Positions 1-8,973 of a stretch of 64,000 nt of DNA are shown in pieces (the stretch's first letter is position 1; each line of letters starts with the position of its first letter). A program made the translations under genes and the position numbers. This stretch comes from Synechococcus sp. CS-1328. GTDB lineage: Bacteria; Cyanobacteriota; Cyanobacteriia; PCC-6307; Cyanobiaceae. The notes under the pieces are model-generated. The model ran no database searches, was not told the origin of the DNA, and saw only the letters and a program-made list of their open reading frames with translations. Where the stretch lies: positions 366,966 to 430,965 of the forward strand of contig NZ_JAHLYT010000071.1 in the NCBI RefSeq assembly GCF_025128095.1, read 5' to 3'.

Positions 1-994
1 CCGCCTCCCCATTGGCCCGGGCCCGGGCCAGCAGAGCGGCGTGGCCGGCCTTGATGTCAACGCCGGCCCAGTGCTTCAGGCACGACTGCTGCATCGCCCG
101 ACCATAGGAAAAGCCCAGATGCCAGGGAGCCCGATCGGCGGCGGCATTGATGGCATTGAGGTAGAGGCTGGCCTCTTCCTCACTGAGGCCACCGGAGAGG
201 AACAGGATCGCCGGCACGCAGGCGGGCACCGTGCGCTCCAGGGTGCGCAGGGTGTAGGCGGCGGCCTGCTCGGGGCTGGGGGCCTGGGCGCAACCCATGC
301 CCGGCAGGGTCATCGACGGCTTCAGCAGGCTGCCCTCGAGGAACACCCCGTTGATCGCCAGGGCCTCGTAGACAAGACGCAGCACCCATTCCTGCACCGC
401 GGCGGTGGTCTCGATGTCGTGGTCGCCGTCCATCAGGATTTCGGGCTCCACGATCGGCACCAGTCCTTCCTCCTGCACGGTGCGGGCGTAACGGGCCAGG
501 CCCCAGGCGTTCTCGCGCACGCAGAGCTCCGACGGGCAGCCATCGGCGGTGATGCGCAGCACCGCGCGCCATTTGGCGAAGCGGGCACCGCGTTCGTAAT
601 AGCGGGCGGCCCGCTGCTGCAGACCCTTGAGACCGGTGCACCAGCTCTCACCGGACAGCCCGCCGGGCAGGGGCTCCACCCCCTGATCGACCTTGATCCC
701 CGGCACCAGACCCTGGGCCTTGAACAGATCAAGAATCGAGCCACCGTCCGGGGCGTCCTGAAACAGGGTTTCCTCGTAGAGGATCACGCCGCTGATCGCG
801 TCGCCCAGGCCGGGGGCGGTGGCCAGCAGGGTGCGGTAAGCCTGGCGATGCTCCTCGGTGTTCTCCACACCGATCGCCGCAAAGCGCTTGCCGATCGTGC
901 CGGTGGATTCATCGGCCGCCAGCAGACCGGTGCCCGGAGCCGCCAGGGCGGCCGCCGTGCTCGCCAGCTCCTCGCGAAAGGCCTCAAGCGCCAT
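1..994 (-). CDS. Class I fructose-bisphosphate aldolase (3' end outside window)
   Basis: Cytosolic Schiff-base aldolase that interconverts fructose-1,6-bisphosphate with glyceraldehyde-3-phosphate and dihydroxyacetone phosphate in glycolysis and the Calvin cycle. About 331 codons are visible from an ATG at 994; the frame is still open at base 1, so only the extreme C-terminus is missing. The N-terminus carries the family signature AADESTGTIGKR, and the Schiff-base lysine lies in LLKPSM near residue 225. The ATG at 1007 is out of frame, so 994 is preferred. It is divergent from the exonuclease gene across a spacer of about 110 bp. A class II aldolase is also present at 47-48 kb. Family assignment is firm. 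Confidence 0.93.
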   Translation of the reverse strand, partial: MALEAFREELASTAAALAAPGTGLLAADESTGTIGKRFAAIGVENTEEHRQAYRTLLATAPGLGDAISGVILYEETLFQDAPDGGSILDLFKAQGLVPGIKVDQGVEPLPGGLSGESWCTGLKGLQQRAARYYERGARFAKWRAVLRITADGCPSELCVRENAWGLARYARTVQEEGLVPIVEPEILMDGDHDIETTAAVQEWVLRLVYEALAINGVFLEGSLLKPSMTLPGMGCAQAPSPEQAAAYTLRTLERTVPACVPAILFLSGGLSEEEASLYLNAINAAADRAPWHLGFSYGRAMQQSCLKHWAGVDIKAGHAALLARARANGEA

Positions 995-1103
995 GGCCCT
1001 GTTGCATCAGATAGTCCATGGCTAGAGGGGCTGCAGCGCGCCGTCAACGGCACGGCATCGCCAGGATGTGTCGGTCGCGCCAGCGCCCTGTTCGATCAGC
1101 GCC

Positions 1104-2132
1104 ATGCCCCTGCCGCCGGATGGTCTGCTGCAGCTCACCCCCGAGGGGCTGTACTGCCCGGCGGCCCGGGCCTGGATTGATCCCTGGCGACCGGTGCCGC
1201 GGGCGTTGATCAGCCACGCCCATGCCGACCATGCCCGCCCCGGCTGCGGCGAATACTGGGCGATCGGCGCCAGTGAGGCGATCCTGCGCCAACGGCTCGG
1301 CAGCGCCATTCAGCTGAACCGCGTCGAGTACGACCAGGAGCTCAGTATCGGCGCGGCGCGGGTGTCGTTTCATTCCGCCGGCCATGTGCTCGGTTCGGCC
1401 CAGGTGCGCCTGGAGGCTGGCGGCGAAAGCTGGCTGGTGAGCGGTGACTACAAACGCTGCGCCGATCCCAGCTGCCACCCCTTCCAGCCGGTGCAGGCCG
1501 ATGTGTTCATCACCGAGGCCACCTTCGCCCTGCCGATCTACCGCTGGCGTCCCGGCGCCGAGCTGGCCGACCAGATCCGGCAATGGTGGCAGGCCGCACC
1601 GGAGCGTCCATCGATTCTGTTTGCCTATGCCTTCGGCAAGGCCCAGCGGATCCTGGCGGAACTTCACGCCATCGGCATGGGCGAGGAGGTGCTGCTGCAT
1701 GGCGCCGTTCAGGCCCTGATGCCGGCCTACCGGGAGGCGGGCGTGGCGTTGCCACCCACCCAGCCGGTGAGCGGTATCCCGCGAAATGAGTCCCTGGCGG
1801 GGCGACTGGTGATTGCGCCACCGGCCGCCCATCGTTCAGCCTGGATGAAGCGCTTCCGACTGCCCCAGACGGCCTTCGTGAGTGGCTGGATGGCGGTGCG
1901 CGGCGCCCGGCGGCGGCGGGGCTTCGAACGTGGATTCGTGCTGAGTGACCATGCCGACTGGGACGGTCTGGTGCGCACCGTCAAAGACACCGGCGCCCGG
2001 CAGGTGTACGTGACCCATGGCAAGGCCGATGGCCTGGCCCGCTATCTGCGTGACGTGGAGGGCATCAGCGCCGAGCCGCTGGAGGGGCACATCGTGGCTG
2101 AACGGGGGGAGGATGGAGCCGAGCTGGATTGA
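1104..2132 (+). CDS. Ligase-associated DNA exonuclease (metallo-beta-lactamase fold)
   Basis: Encodes 342 residues of the beta-CASP/mRNA 3'-end-processing-factor-like group that in many bacteria sits beside an ATP-dependent DNA ligase and a large helicase. The metal-binding HxHxDH motif appears as HAHADHA near residue 40, followed by GHVLGSAQV, GDYK and a late SDHADW, the usual order in this family. ATG 1104 is chosen because homologous N-termini begin shortly before the GLYCP segment; a GTG at 1068 would add 12 residues. The stop overlaps the next gene's TTG (TTGA), suggesting coupled translation. No ligase or Lhr-type helicase gene is in this window. Substrate is inferred from the family. 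Confidence 0.85.
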   Translation: MPLPPDGLLQLTPEGLYCPAARAWIDPWRPVPRALISHAHADHARPGCGEYWAIGASEAILRQRLGSAIQLNRVEYDQELSIGAARVSFHSAGHVLGSAQVRLEAGGESWLVSGDYKRCADPSCHPFQPVQADVFITEATFALPIYRWRPGAELADQIRQWWQAAPERPSILFAYAFGKAQRILAELHAIGMGEEVLLHGAVQALMPAYREAGVALPPTQPVSGIPRNESLAGRLVIAPPAAHRSAWMKRFRLPQTAFVSGWMAVRGARRRRGFERGFVLSDHADWDGLVRTVKDTGARQVYVTHGKADGLARYLRDVEGISAEPLEGHIVAERGEDGAELD

Positions 2133-3640
2133 TCACCCTGGACTGGCTGCCACGGCTGTTCACCGCACCGCTGATTCCGCTGGGGCGGCACTCGCTGTCG
2201 TTGCTGTGGTTGCTGCAGGTGGGAGGCCTGCTGCTGGTCGTGACCGCGGCGGCACGACTGCTGCGCTTTGTGCTGGCCAAGCGGGTGTTGGTGTGGCTGG
2301 GCCTGCCGGAGGGGCGCCGGGAGGCGATCGGAACGTTGCTGGCCCTGGGACTGGCGGCGTTCGGCTACGTGGCCGTGGCCCAGGGCATGGGGCTCGATTT
2401 CGGGGCCCTGGCGGTGTTGTTCGGTGCCCTTGGCGTCGGTGTCGGCTTCGGATTGCAGGACCTGACCCGCAACCTCAGCAGTGGCCTCACCCTGCTGCTG
2501 GAGGGCAAGCTCAAGGTGGGCGATCTGATCGAGTTCGACTCCACCTGCGGCTACATCCGCGAGATCTCCTTTCGTTCCACGGTGATCCGCACGTTCCAGG
2601 GGTCGGAGATCGTGCTGCCCAACGCCATGATCACCAACGCCCCGGTGCACAACCTCAGCTATGCGAGCCCCGACGGGCGGGTTGATGTGGTGGTGAGCGT
2701 GATGCATGGCAGTGACCCCCTGGTGGTGACGGAGGCTCTGCTGGAGGCGGCGTTGGCGGAGCCACAGGTGCTGGTTGATCCGCCACCCAAGGTGGTGTTC
2801 CAACAGATTGGCACCCAGGGGCTGGAGTTCGAGCTGTGGGTCTGGACCACCGCCATCCACAGCCAGGCCCTGCTGCGCAGCGGCCTGAATTACGCCATTC
2901 AGCATGGACTCAGCGCCCGCGGGATTCACCTGCAGGGCGAGAAGCAGATGATGCAGCTTCTGCCCAGCAGGGTGGCGAGGCCGCAGGGCGGTGAGACGCC
3001 CACCGCGCCTGCACCGAAGCCGCCGCCGATGCCCCTGCCGGCACTGGAGCAGCAGCTGGCAGCGATTCCCTGTTTCAGCAATCTCGATGCCCGCAGGCTG
3101 CGTGAATTGGTTGGTAGTGGCGCCCGCCGACGGGTCTCAGCCGGCGAGGTGCTGATCCACAAGGGAGAAGACGGTCGGGCGCTCCATCTGGTGCTGGAGG
3201 GTCGCATCGCTGCCATCCATGAGACGGATCGCATCAGCCGCCAGCTGTTCAGCTTCGGTGAGGGTGAGTTCTTCGGTGAACTGCCCCTGCTGCTGCAGGT
3301 GGCTTACCCCACCACGATGTGGGCCACGGAAGACAGCCTTGTGTTTGAAATCCCCAGCGGCAGCTTCAGGGAACTGCTGGCGGCCAGACCCGACTTCGCC
3401 GAGACGGTGTCCCAGGCCGTGGCCCGCCGCAGTGATGTGCTGCGCAGTTATGAAGCCTGCCTGCGCGAACGGGGCCTGCTGGAGGATGTCGACCTCGTGA
3501 ACCCGCTGCAGTGGTTCCGCGATCGGCTGCGACAGGTGCTGGTCAACCGTGCAGCCGACACCACCGATCGGCTGTCCCGTGACCCGCCTGGTCAGCGGCA
3601 GGATTCTGCAGATCTGGAGAAATCCAGCCGGAGCCGATAG
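2129..3640 (+). CDS. MscS-family mechanosensitive channel with C-terminal cyclic-nucleotide-binding domain
   Basis: A 503-residue inner-membrane channel. Three hydrophobic segments lie near residues 22-42, 64-84 and 88-112; the third runs into the glycine/alanine-rich pore helix (GALGVGVGFGLQD) and the MscS beta domain with the GDLIEF motif. A proline-rich linker (about 290-305) leads to a cAMP-type binding domain at about 312-440 (FGEGEFFGELPLL). This is the bCNG-type layout, in which the channel may be ligand-gated or modulated rather than purely tension-gated. The start is a TTG at 2129 overlapping the exonuclease stop. The ligand cannot be read from sequence. Confidence 0.88.
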   Translation: MITLDWLPRLFTAPLIPLGRHSLSLLWLLQVGGLLLVVTAAARLLRFVLAKRVLVWLGLPEGRREAIGTLLALGLAAFGYVAVAQGMGLDFGALAVLFGALGVGVGFGLQDLTRNLSSGLTLLLEGKLKVGDLIEFDSTCGYIREISFRSTVIRTFQGSEIVLPNAMITNAPVHNLSYASPDGRVDVVVSVMHGSDPLVVTEALLEAALAEPQVLVDPPPKVVFQQIGTQGLEFELWVWTTAIHSQALLRSGLNYAIQHGLSARGIHLQGEKQMMQLLPSRVARPQGGETPTAPAPKPPPMPLPALEQQLAAIPCFSNLDARRLRELVGSGARRRVSAGEVLIHKGEDGRALHLVLEGRIAAIHETDRISRQLFSFGEGEFFGELPLLLQVAYPTTMWATEDSLVFEIPSGSFRELLAARPDFAETVSQAVARRSDVLRSYEACLRERGLLEDVDLVNPLQWFRDRLRQVLVNRAADTTDRLSRDPPGQRQDSADLEKSSRSR

Positions 3641-3689
3641 GGTCGGCCTTCAGAGCCCCTGCCCAGCCTCGTCATGGACGTTGATCGGC

Positions 3690-3965
3690 GCCATCGACGC
3701 CAGGCGGGCCGCGAAGCACTTCGATATTCAGGTGAACGCAATCTGCCCCACAGTGATCCTCACCGATATGGGTCACGCCATCTGGGATCAACCTGATCTG
3801 GAAGACCAGAGAATGCAAAAGGAGAAACGGATTCCCCTACATCGCTTTGGCGAGCCCATGGAAGTGGCAGATGTTGCCCTGTTCCTTGCCAGCGCCGCCT
3901 CAGACTTTGTTCATGGAGTATCACTTCCACTCGATGGAGGTATGAGCATCGACCCATATTGGTAT
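3690..3965 (+). pseudogene. Short-chain dehydrogenase/reductase remnant (C-terminal third only)
   Basis: In one frame the translation gives FDIQVNAICPTVILTDMG, then RIPLHRFGEPMEVADVALFL and FVHGVSLPLDGGM. This is the C-terminal part of a classical SDR (substrate loop, then the final strand ending in DGG). The N-terminal glycine-rich NAD(P) motif and the catalytic Tyr-x-x-x-Lys are absent upstream, where the reading merges with the end of the MscS gene and its spacer. The frame continues past the homology to a stop at 4079 inside the antiporter gene. Interpreted as a decayed, non-functional fragment; its full-length parent is unknown. Confidence 0.75.
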
Positions 3966-5290
3966 CTGGAGCATCATGCGCAATCCGCAACCATCTGCCA
4001 CCCACCCTGGCCAGGGCGATCGAAATCGGCGATGGTGATGCGATCGAATCGAACAAGCGTTCCTTGGCTGCTCCCCTGAACCTTGCTCACAACCTGTCCA
4101 TCGTGGTGGTGGCCCTGGGTCTGGTGCTGACGGCCTGGATCCCGGCGATGCTGCCGTGGCTGCCACTTCCCGCTGGTGTTCTTGAGATGGCCCTTGGGGC
4201 ATGGATCGGTCCTCAGGGTCTGCACCTGGCGAGTGTTGGTCCCTTTCTCACGAACATCTCAGCCATTGGCATGGGGATGCTGTTTCTCGTGGCAGGCCTC
4301 GAGATCCAGCCGGAAGTGCTGCGCGGCAAGCCGCTGCAGCGGGCCCTCATGGCCTGGTTCGCGTCCGCCGGTCTCGCCGTGGTCGTGGCGCTGCTGCTGG
4401 TGAGCTTCGCTGGTTTCGGCAATCTCCAGATCGTGGCTCTGGCACTCACCACCACAGCCCTGGGCATCCTGATGCCGGTGCTACGGGATCGCACCAACCT
4501 CCCCGAGAGCTACGCCCGCACGCTCATCAGCGTGGCCACCCTCGGAGAGGTGGCGCCCACCGTGATCTTCAGCCTGCTACTGGCAGGACAGCGGGCTCCA
4601 GAAGAGGCCATCATTCTCGTTGCCTTTGGCGCCATCTCGGTCTTGGGATTTCTGCTGGTGCGAAGGCATCAGTCCCGCTGGGAGGAACTGTTTGAGCACA
4701 CCATGCACCGATCTGCCCAGTTGCCCACCCGCCTGGTGGTGGGCTCGCTGATCCTGATGGTGGTGCTCAATAACGTCGTTCAAATCAACCTGGCACTGGG
4801 GGGCCTTGTGCTCGGCCTGCTGGTACGTGAAGGCACCGCCCATCGGCATCGTCTCAAGATCGGAGAACGGCTTGATGGTCTGGGCCAGGCCTTTGCGATT
4901 CCGCTGTTTTTCATCGTCTCAGGAATGCAGCTTGATGTCCGAGCACTGGCTCAGGCGCCGAGCCTCTGGGGGCTGGTGCCCCTGCTGGCGGTAGGCATGC
5001 TGCTGGTGCGGGGGCTTCCCGTCTGGCTGCTGCTTCGAAAGCAGCTCAGGCCCAGATCGCGGCTCGCCCTGGCGCTCGACAACGCCACCCAGCTGCCCCT
5101 GGTGGTGGCCATAGCCGTGATGGCGCGTCAGGCGGGGCTGTTGACACCACCCGATGCCACGGTGCTCGTGGCAGCCGCGGCACTCACGGTGCTGCTGTTT
5201 CCGACCCTGGCCACCGTTTTGTTGGAGGGGGACAGACCCCTGGCCGCTGCCGAGCTCACAGGCTCAGCACCGCCTGGTTCTGGGCCTTGA
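3959..5290 (+). CDS. CPA2-type cation:proton antiporter (Kef/NapA-like)
   Basis: A 443-residue multi-pass inner-membrane protein with about a dozen hydrophobic segments and no cytoplasmic RCK/TrkA domain. The core order is typical of monovalent cation:H+ antiporters: GAWIGPQGL in an early helix, FLVAGLEIQ, then TTTALGILMPVL and a helix with ATLGEVAP. The start is uncertain: TTG 3959 gives the longest form, but TTG 4064, just before the first membrane segment, is equally plausible, and neither has a clear ribosome binding site. The 3' end overlaps the convergent mfd gene by 35 bp. Transported ion (Na+ or K+) is not determinable. Confidence 0.85.
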   Translation: MVSGASCAIRNHLPPTLARAIEIGDGDAIESNKRSLAAPLNLAHNLSIVVVALGLVLTAWIPAMLPWLPLPAGVLEMALGAWIGPQGLHLASVGPFLTNISAIGMGMLFLVAGLEIQPEVLRGKPLQRALMAWFASAGLAVVVALLLVSFAGFGNLQIVALALTTTALGILMPVLRDRTNLPESYARTLISVATLGEVAPTVIFSLLLAGQRAPEEAIILVAFGAISVLGFLLVRRHQSRWEELFEHTMHRSAQLPTRLVVGSLILMVVLNNVVQINLALGGLVLGLLVREGTAHRHRLKIGERLDGLGQAFAIPLFFIVSGMQLDVRALAQAPSLWGLVPLLAVGMLLVRGLPVWLLLRKQLRPRSRLALALDNATQLPLVVAIAVMARQAGLLTPPDATVLVAAAALTVLLFPTLATVLLEGDRPLAAAELTGSAPPGSGP

Positions 5291-8200
5291 TCTGGGCGGC
5301 ACGCTCAGTCTCGGTGAGGCCGTCTGCTCCCGGGATCTGGGCAGCCATCTGGTTCAGCCACTCCATCAGTTGCTCCAGCTGCTTGTCCATCGGCAACACA
5401 CCCAGGCCGCGGGCCAACACCTTGGCCGTGCTGCCACTGCCGGCCTGGTAGACCAGCCGGCCATGCAGGTGCTGGGGCAGGCCCTGACGCAACAGCCGGA
5501 AGGCGGGTTCCTCCATCGGCGTTTCCAGGGCGATGTTGGGCTTCTCGGATTTGATCCGCGAGAAGCCGCAGGATCTGGCCAGCAGCTTCAGCTTCATCAG
5601 CTGCAGCAGGGAGATCACCGGTGCCGGAATGGCGCCATAGCGATCGACCCAGCCAGCGGCCAGCTCCACCAGGGCCTCCTGGTTGGAGCAATCAGCTGCC
5701 GCCCGGTAGGCGGCCATCTTTTCATCGTTTTCGGTGATCCAGTCCCCCGGGATGAAGGCGGTGATCGGGAGATCGATCTGGGTGTCGTCCACGGCGGGGA
5801 TGTCCTGCCCCTGGATCTCGGCGAGGGATTCCTGCAGCATCTCCATATAGAGATCAAAGCCGATGGTTTCCATCTGGCCGCTCTGCTCCACCCCCAGCAG
5901 ATTGCCCACGCCGCGGATCTCCATGTCGCGCATTGCCAGCTGGTAGCCACTGCCGAGCTGGGCGAATTCCTGGATCGCCCGCAGCCGTTGCCGCGCCGCT
6001 TCACTGAGGGACGCATCACCGGGATAGAATAGCCAGGCGTGGGCCTGGATGCCGCTGCGTCCCACCCGACCACGCAGCTGATAGAGCTGGGCCAGGCCGA
6101 ACTTATGGGCATCCTCGATCAGGATCGTGTTGACGCGGGGGATATCCAGACCGCTCTCCACGATCGTGGTGCAGAGCATCAGATCGGCTTCACCGGCATT
6201 GAACGCCACCATGGCGCTCTCCAGTTCTCCCTCCGCCATCTGGCCGTGGGCCACCAGCAGTCGCAACCCGGGGAGCATCACCCGCAGCTGGGCCGCTACC
6301 TCGTCGATTCCCTGCACCCGCGGCACCACATAAAACACCTGGCCACCGCGATCCAGTTCCTGGCGGATGGCACTGCGCACCGCCTCTTCATCCAAGGAGG
6401 CCAGATGGGTCTTGATCGGGCGACGCATCGGCGGCGGTGTGGTGATCAGGCTCATTTCCCGCACCCCCGACAGGCTCATGTAGAGGGTGCGGGGGATCGG
6501 CGTGGCCGAAAGGGTGAGCACATCCACATCCTTCCGCAGCGCCTTGATCTTCTCCTTCTGATTCACACCGAAGCGCTGCTCCTCATCCACCACCAGCAGG
6601 CCCAGCTGCTGAAAGCGGGTGCCCTTGCCCAGCAGCTGATGGGTACCCACCACCACATCGACGGTGCCAGCGGCCAGTCCTTCGCTGATCGACTTGCGTT
6701 CGGTGGTGGTGCGGAAACGATTCAGCAGGCTCACCTTGAGTGGATAGGGGGCAAAGCGCTCACTCAAGGTGCGCCAGTGCTGCTGTGCCAGCACCGTGGT
6801 GGGTGCCAGCATCGCCACCTGCTTGCCCGCGGTGACGGCCTTGAAGATGGCGCGGATCGCCACCTCGGTCTTGCCGAAGCCCACGTCGCCGCAGACCAAC
6901 CGATCCATCGGTTTGGACTGTTCCATGTCGCGCTTCACCTCCGCGATCGCCTTCACCTGATCGGGGGTGGGTTCGTAGGGGAAGGAGTCTTCGAGTTCGT
7001 TCTGCCAGGGGCCATCGGCGGGGAAGGCAAACCCCGGCGCCTGGATCCGTTCGGCGTAGAGCTTCACCAGATCGAGCGCCACCTTACGGATCGCCTTCTG
7101 GGCCCGCTCCTTGGCCCTGGTCCAGGCCACACCGCCCATACGGTTCAGATCCGGCGGGTTGTCGCTGGTGGCGCGATAACGGCCGAGGCTGCCCAGCTGA
7201 TCGGCGGCAACACGTAGCAAACCATCGGCGTATTGCACCACCAGGTAATCGCGCGATTCACCGCTGATTGCCAGCTTTTCCAGCTTCAGGAAGCGGCCGA
7301 TGCCGTGGTTGCGGTGCACCACGAAATCGCCCGGCTGCATCTTGTTCGGGTCAACCGTGCGGCTGGCGGCCTTGCGGCGGCGGCGCACATAGCCCGTGGC
7401 CGCCAGGGCGTGCTGGCCGAAGAACTCGCGATCGGTGATCAGCACCAGCTTCCAGGCCGGCAGCTGCAGGCCCTCGATCTCGGCGGTGCCCCGGGTCTTG
7501 AGCGCCACTGGGGTGCGCTGCTCGATCAACCGATCGATGGCCGGAAAGTCGGCCGGGTTGGGCACGAAGCGGGCGGTGCAGTCGTGTTCCTCCAGCAGGG
7601 CCACGGCGCGGCTGGGCTGGGCCGAAAGCAGCCACACCCGTGCCTTCTCGGCCACGAAGCCCTTCACCAGACCCGCCAGCTTGCCGAAAGCGTTGGGGTA
7701 GGCCGGCACCGAGCGGCTGGCCAGATCCAAGCTGTTGGGGTGGTTGTCGGTTTCGTGCAGTTCCGCCAGATCGAAGCCAGCGAAGCCATCGGTCTGCTCA
7801 AGGGCCTCAAGCGGCGCGCGGTGCAGCAGCGGCGGCAGCAGGGCGGCGATGGCGGCGGCATCGGTGTCGCCCGAGGCCCGCGCTAGTTCGTCGCAGACAT
7901 CGCGGTAGTGGTCGCCGGCATGGTCGACCCAGAGCTGGCCATGGGAGAGGCAATGGCGCCGCTCATCCACCGCGATCAGGGTGTTGGCCGGCAGATAGCT
8001 GAGCAGGGAGGCGGGTCGCTCCCAGGCCAGACCCAGCAGGCGCCGCATCCCCTCGGGCGTGCCGCCTTCCAGCAACTGCTCGGTGGCCTCGGGGCTGAGC
8101 AGCTGCTCCAGCCCATCGGGCATCGACTCGCGCAGGGCCTCGGCGATCAGCGGGCCGTAGCCCGTGGGGGTGAGCCGCACCACGGCGATGCCATCGAGGG

Positions 8201-8870
8201 AACGCTGCGAGGCCGGATCGAACTCCCGCAGCTTCTCCAGCTCCTCGCCGAAGAACTCCAGCCGCACGGGCAGCTCGGCGCTCACCGGAAACACATCGAC
8301 GATGTCGCCGCGGCGGCTCCAGCTGCCCTCCTGCTCGATCGTGGGCACCCGCTCGTAACCCAGGCGCGTCAGCGTTACAGCCAGCGCCTCGAGATCGACC
8401 GTGTCGCCCTTGCGCAGGCTCAGGCACTCGGCTCTGAGGGCCTCGGGCGGTGGCAGGTGTGGCTGGAGGGCCCGCTCCGTGGCGACGATGGCGAGGCGAC
8501 GGGCGTTGCCCGGCTTCACTCCCTGTTCCGCCCCATCCAGCAGTTCGCTGAGCACCTGCAGCTGCCCCCAGGTGATCTCACTGGTGGGGTCAAAGGGCTC
8601 GTAGGGGCTGCCCTCGCTGGTGGGGTAGAGCTGGCAGCTGCCCCAGCCCATCAGCTCCAGCAGCGCCGCCCAGCGGCCCGCTTCCTCAAGGGTCGGCACC
8701 ACCACCAGCAGCGGCGCGTCGGCGGCCCCCGCCAGGGCACTGCTGACCAGGGCCCGCGCCGCCCGGCCGGCGCCACTCAGCCGCAGGCGCTGGGGCCGTT
8801 TGCTGCGCTCCAGCACCTCACCGGTGAGGGTCGCCTGCTGCAGTTGACGCACCAGGGCGGTGAGGGGCAT
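5256..8870 (-). CDS. mfd: Transcription-repair coupling factor
   Basis: A 1204-residue SF2 DNA translocase that removes RNA polymerase stalled at lesions and recruits UvrA. Domain order is standard: UvrB-like N-terminal region, RNA-polymerase-interaction (CarD-like) domain near residue 510 (DFVVHRNHGIGRF), helicase core with Walker A GDVGFGKTE near 660, the DEEQRFG Walker B, and SATPIPRTL, then a C-terminal TRCF domain. Length matches the family. It starts at ATG 8870, opposite the HExxH gene pair. The 3' end overlaps the convergent antiporter gene by 35 bp. No disruption was seen. Confidence 0.97.
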   Translation of the reverse strand: MPLTALVRQLQQATLTGEVLERSKRPQRLRLSGAGRAARALVSSALAGAADAPLLVVVPTLEEAGRWAALLELMGWGSCQLYPTSEGSPYEPFDPTSEITWGQLQVLSELLDGAEQGVKPGNARRLAIVATERALQPHLPPPEALRAECLSLRKGDTVDLEALAVTLTRLGYERVPTIEQEGSWSRRGDIVDVFPVSAELPVRLEFFGEELEKLREFDPASQRSLDGIAVVRLTPTGYGPLIAEALRESMPDGLEQLLSPEATEQLLEGGTPEGMRRLLGLAWERPASLLSYLPANTLIAVDERRHCLSHGQLWVDHAGDHYRDVCDELARASGDTDAAAIAALLPPLLHRAPLEALEQTDGFAGFDLAELHETDNHPNSLDLASRSVPAYPNAFGKLAGLVKGFVAEKARVWLLSAQPSRAVALLEEHDCTARFVPNPADFPAIDRLIEQRTPVALKTRGTAEIEGLQLPAWKLVLITDREFFGQHALAATGYVRRRRKAASRTVDPNKMQPGDFVVHRNHGIGRFLKLEKLAISGESRDYLVVQYADGLLRVAADQLGSLGRYRATSDNPPDLNRMGGVAWTRAKERAQKAIRKVALDLVKLYAERIQAPGFAFPADGPWQNELEDSFPYEPTPDQVKAIAEVKRDMEQSKPMDRLVCGDVGFGKTEVAIRAIFKAVTAGKQVAMLAPTTVLAQQHWRTLSERFAPYPLKVSLLNRFRTTTERKSISEGLAAGTVDVVVGTHQLLGKGTRFQQLGLLVVDEEQRFGVNQKEKIKALRKDVDVLTLSATPIPRTLYMSLSGVREMSLITTPPPMRRPIKTHLASLDEEAVRSAIRQELDRGGQVFYVVPRVQGIDEVAAQLRVMLPGLRLLVAHGQMAEGELESAMVAFNAGEADLMLCTTIVESGLDIPRVNTILIEDAHKFGLAQLYQLRGRVGRSGIQAHAWLFYPGDASLSEAARQRLRAIQEFAQLGSGYQLAMRDMEIRGVGNLLGVEQSGQMETIGFDLYMEMLQESLAEIQGQDIPAVDDTQIDLPITAFIPGDWITENDEKMAAYRAAADCSNQEALVELAAGWVDRYGAIPAPVISLLQLMKLKLLARSCGFSRIKSEKPNIALETPMEEPAFRLLRQGLPQHLHGRLVYQAGSGSTAKVLARGLGVLPMDKQLEQLMEWLNQMAAQIPGADGLTETERAAQIKAQNQAVLSL

Positions 8871-8973
8871 CGGGAGCTGGGGCGAACGACCCCAGATCTT
8901 CGCAACCGGTGGCGGGAATCGCGGTCTGATCAGGCTCTGGCCAGGTGGGCGGCGGCGGTGCAGCCTGGAGGAC

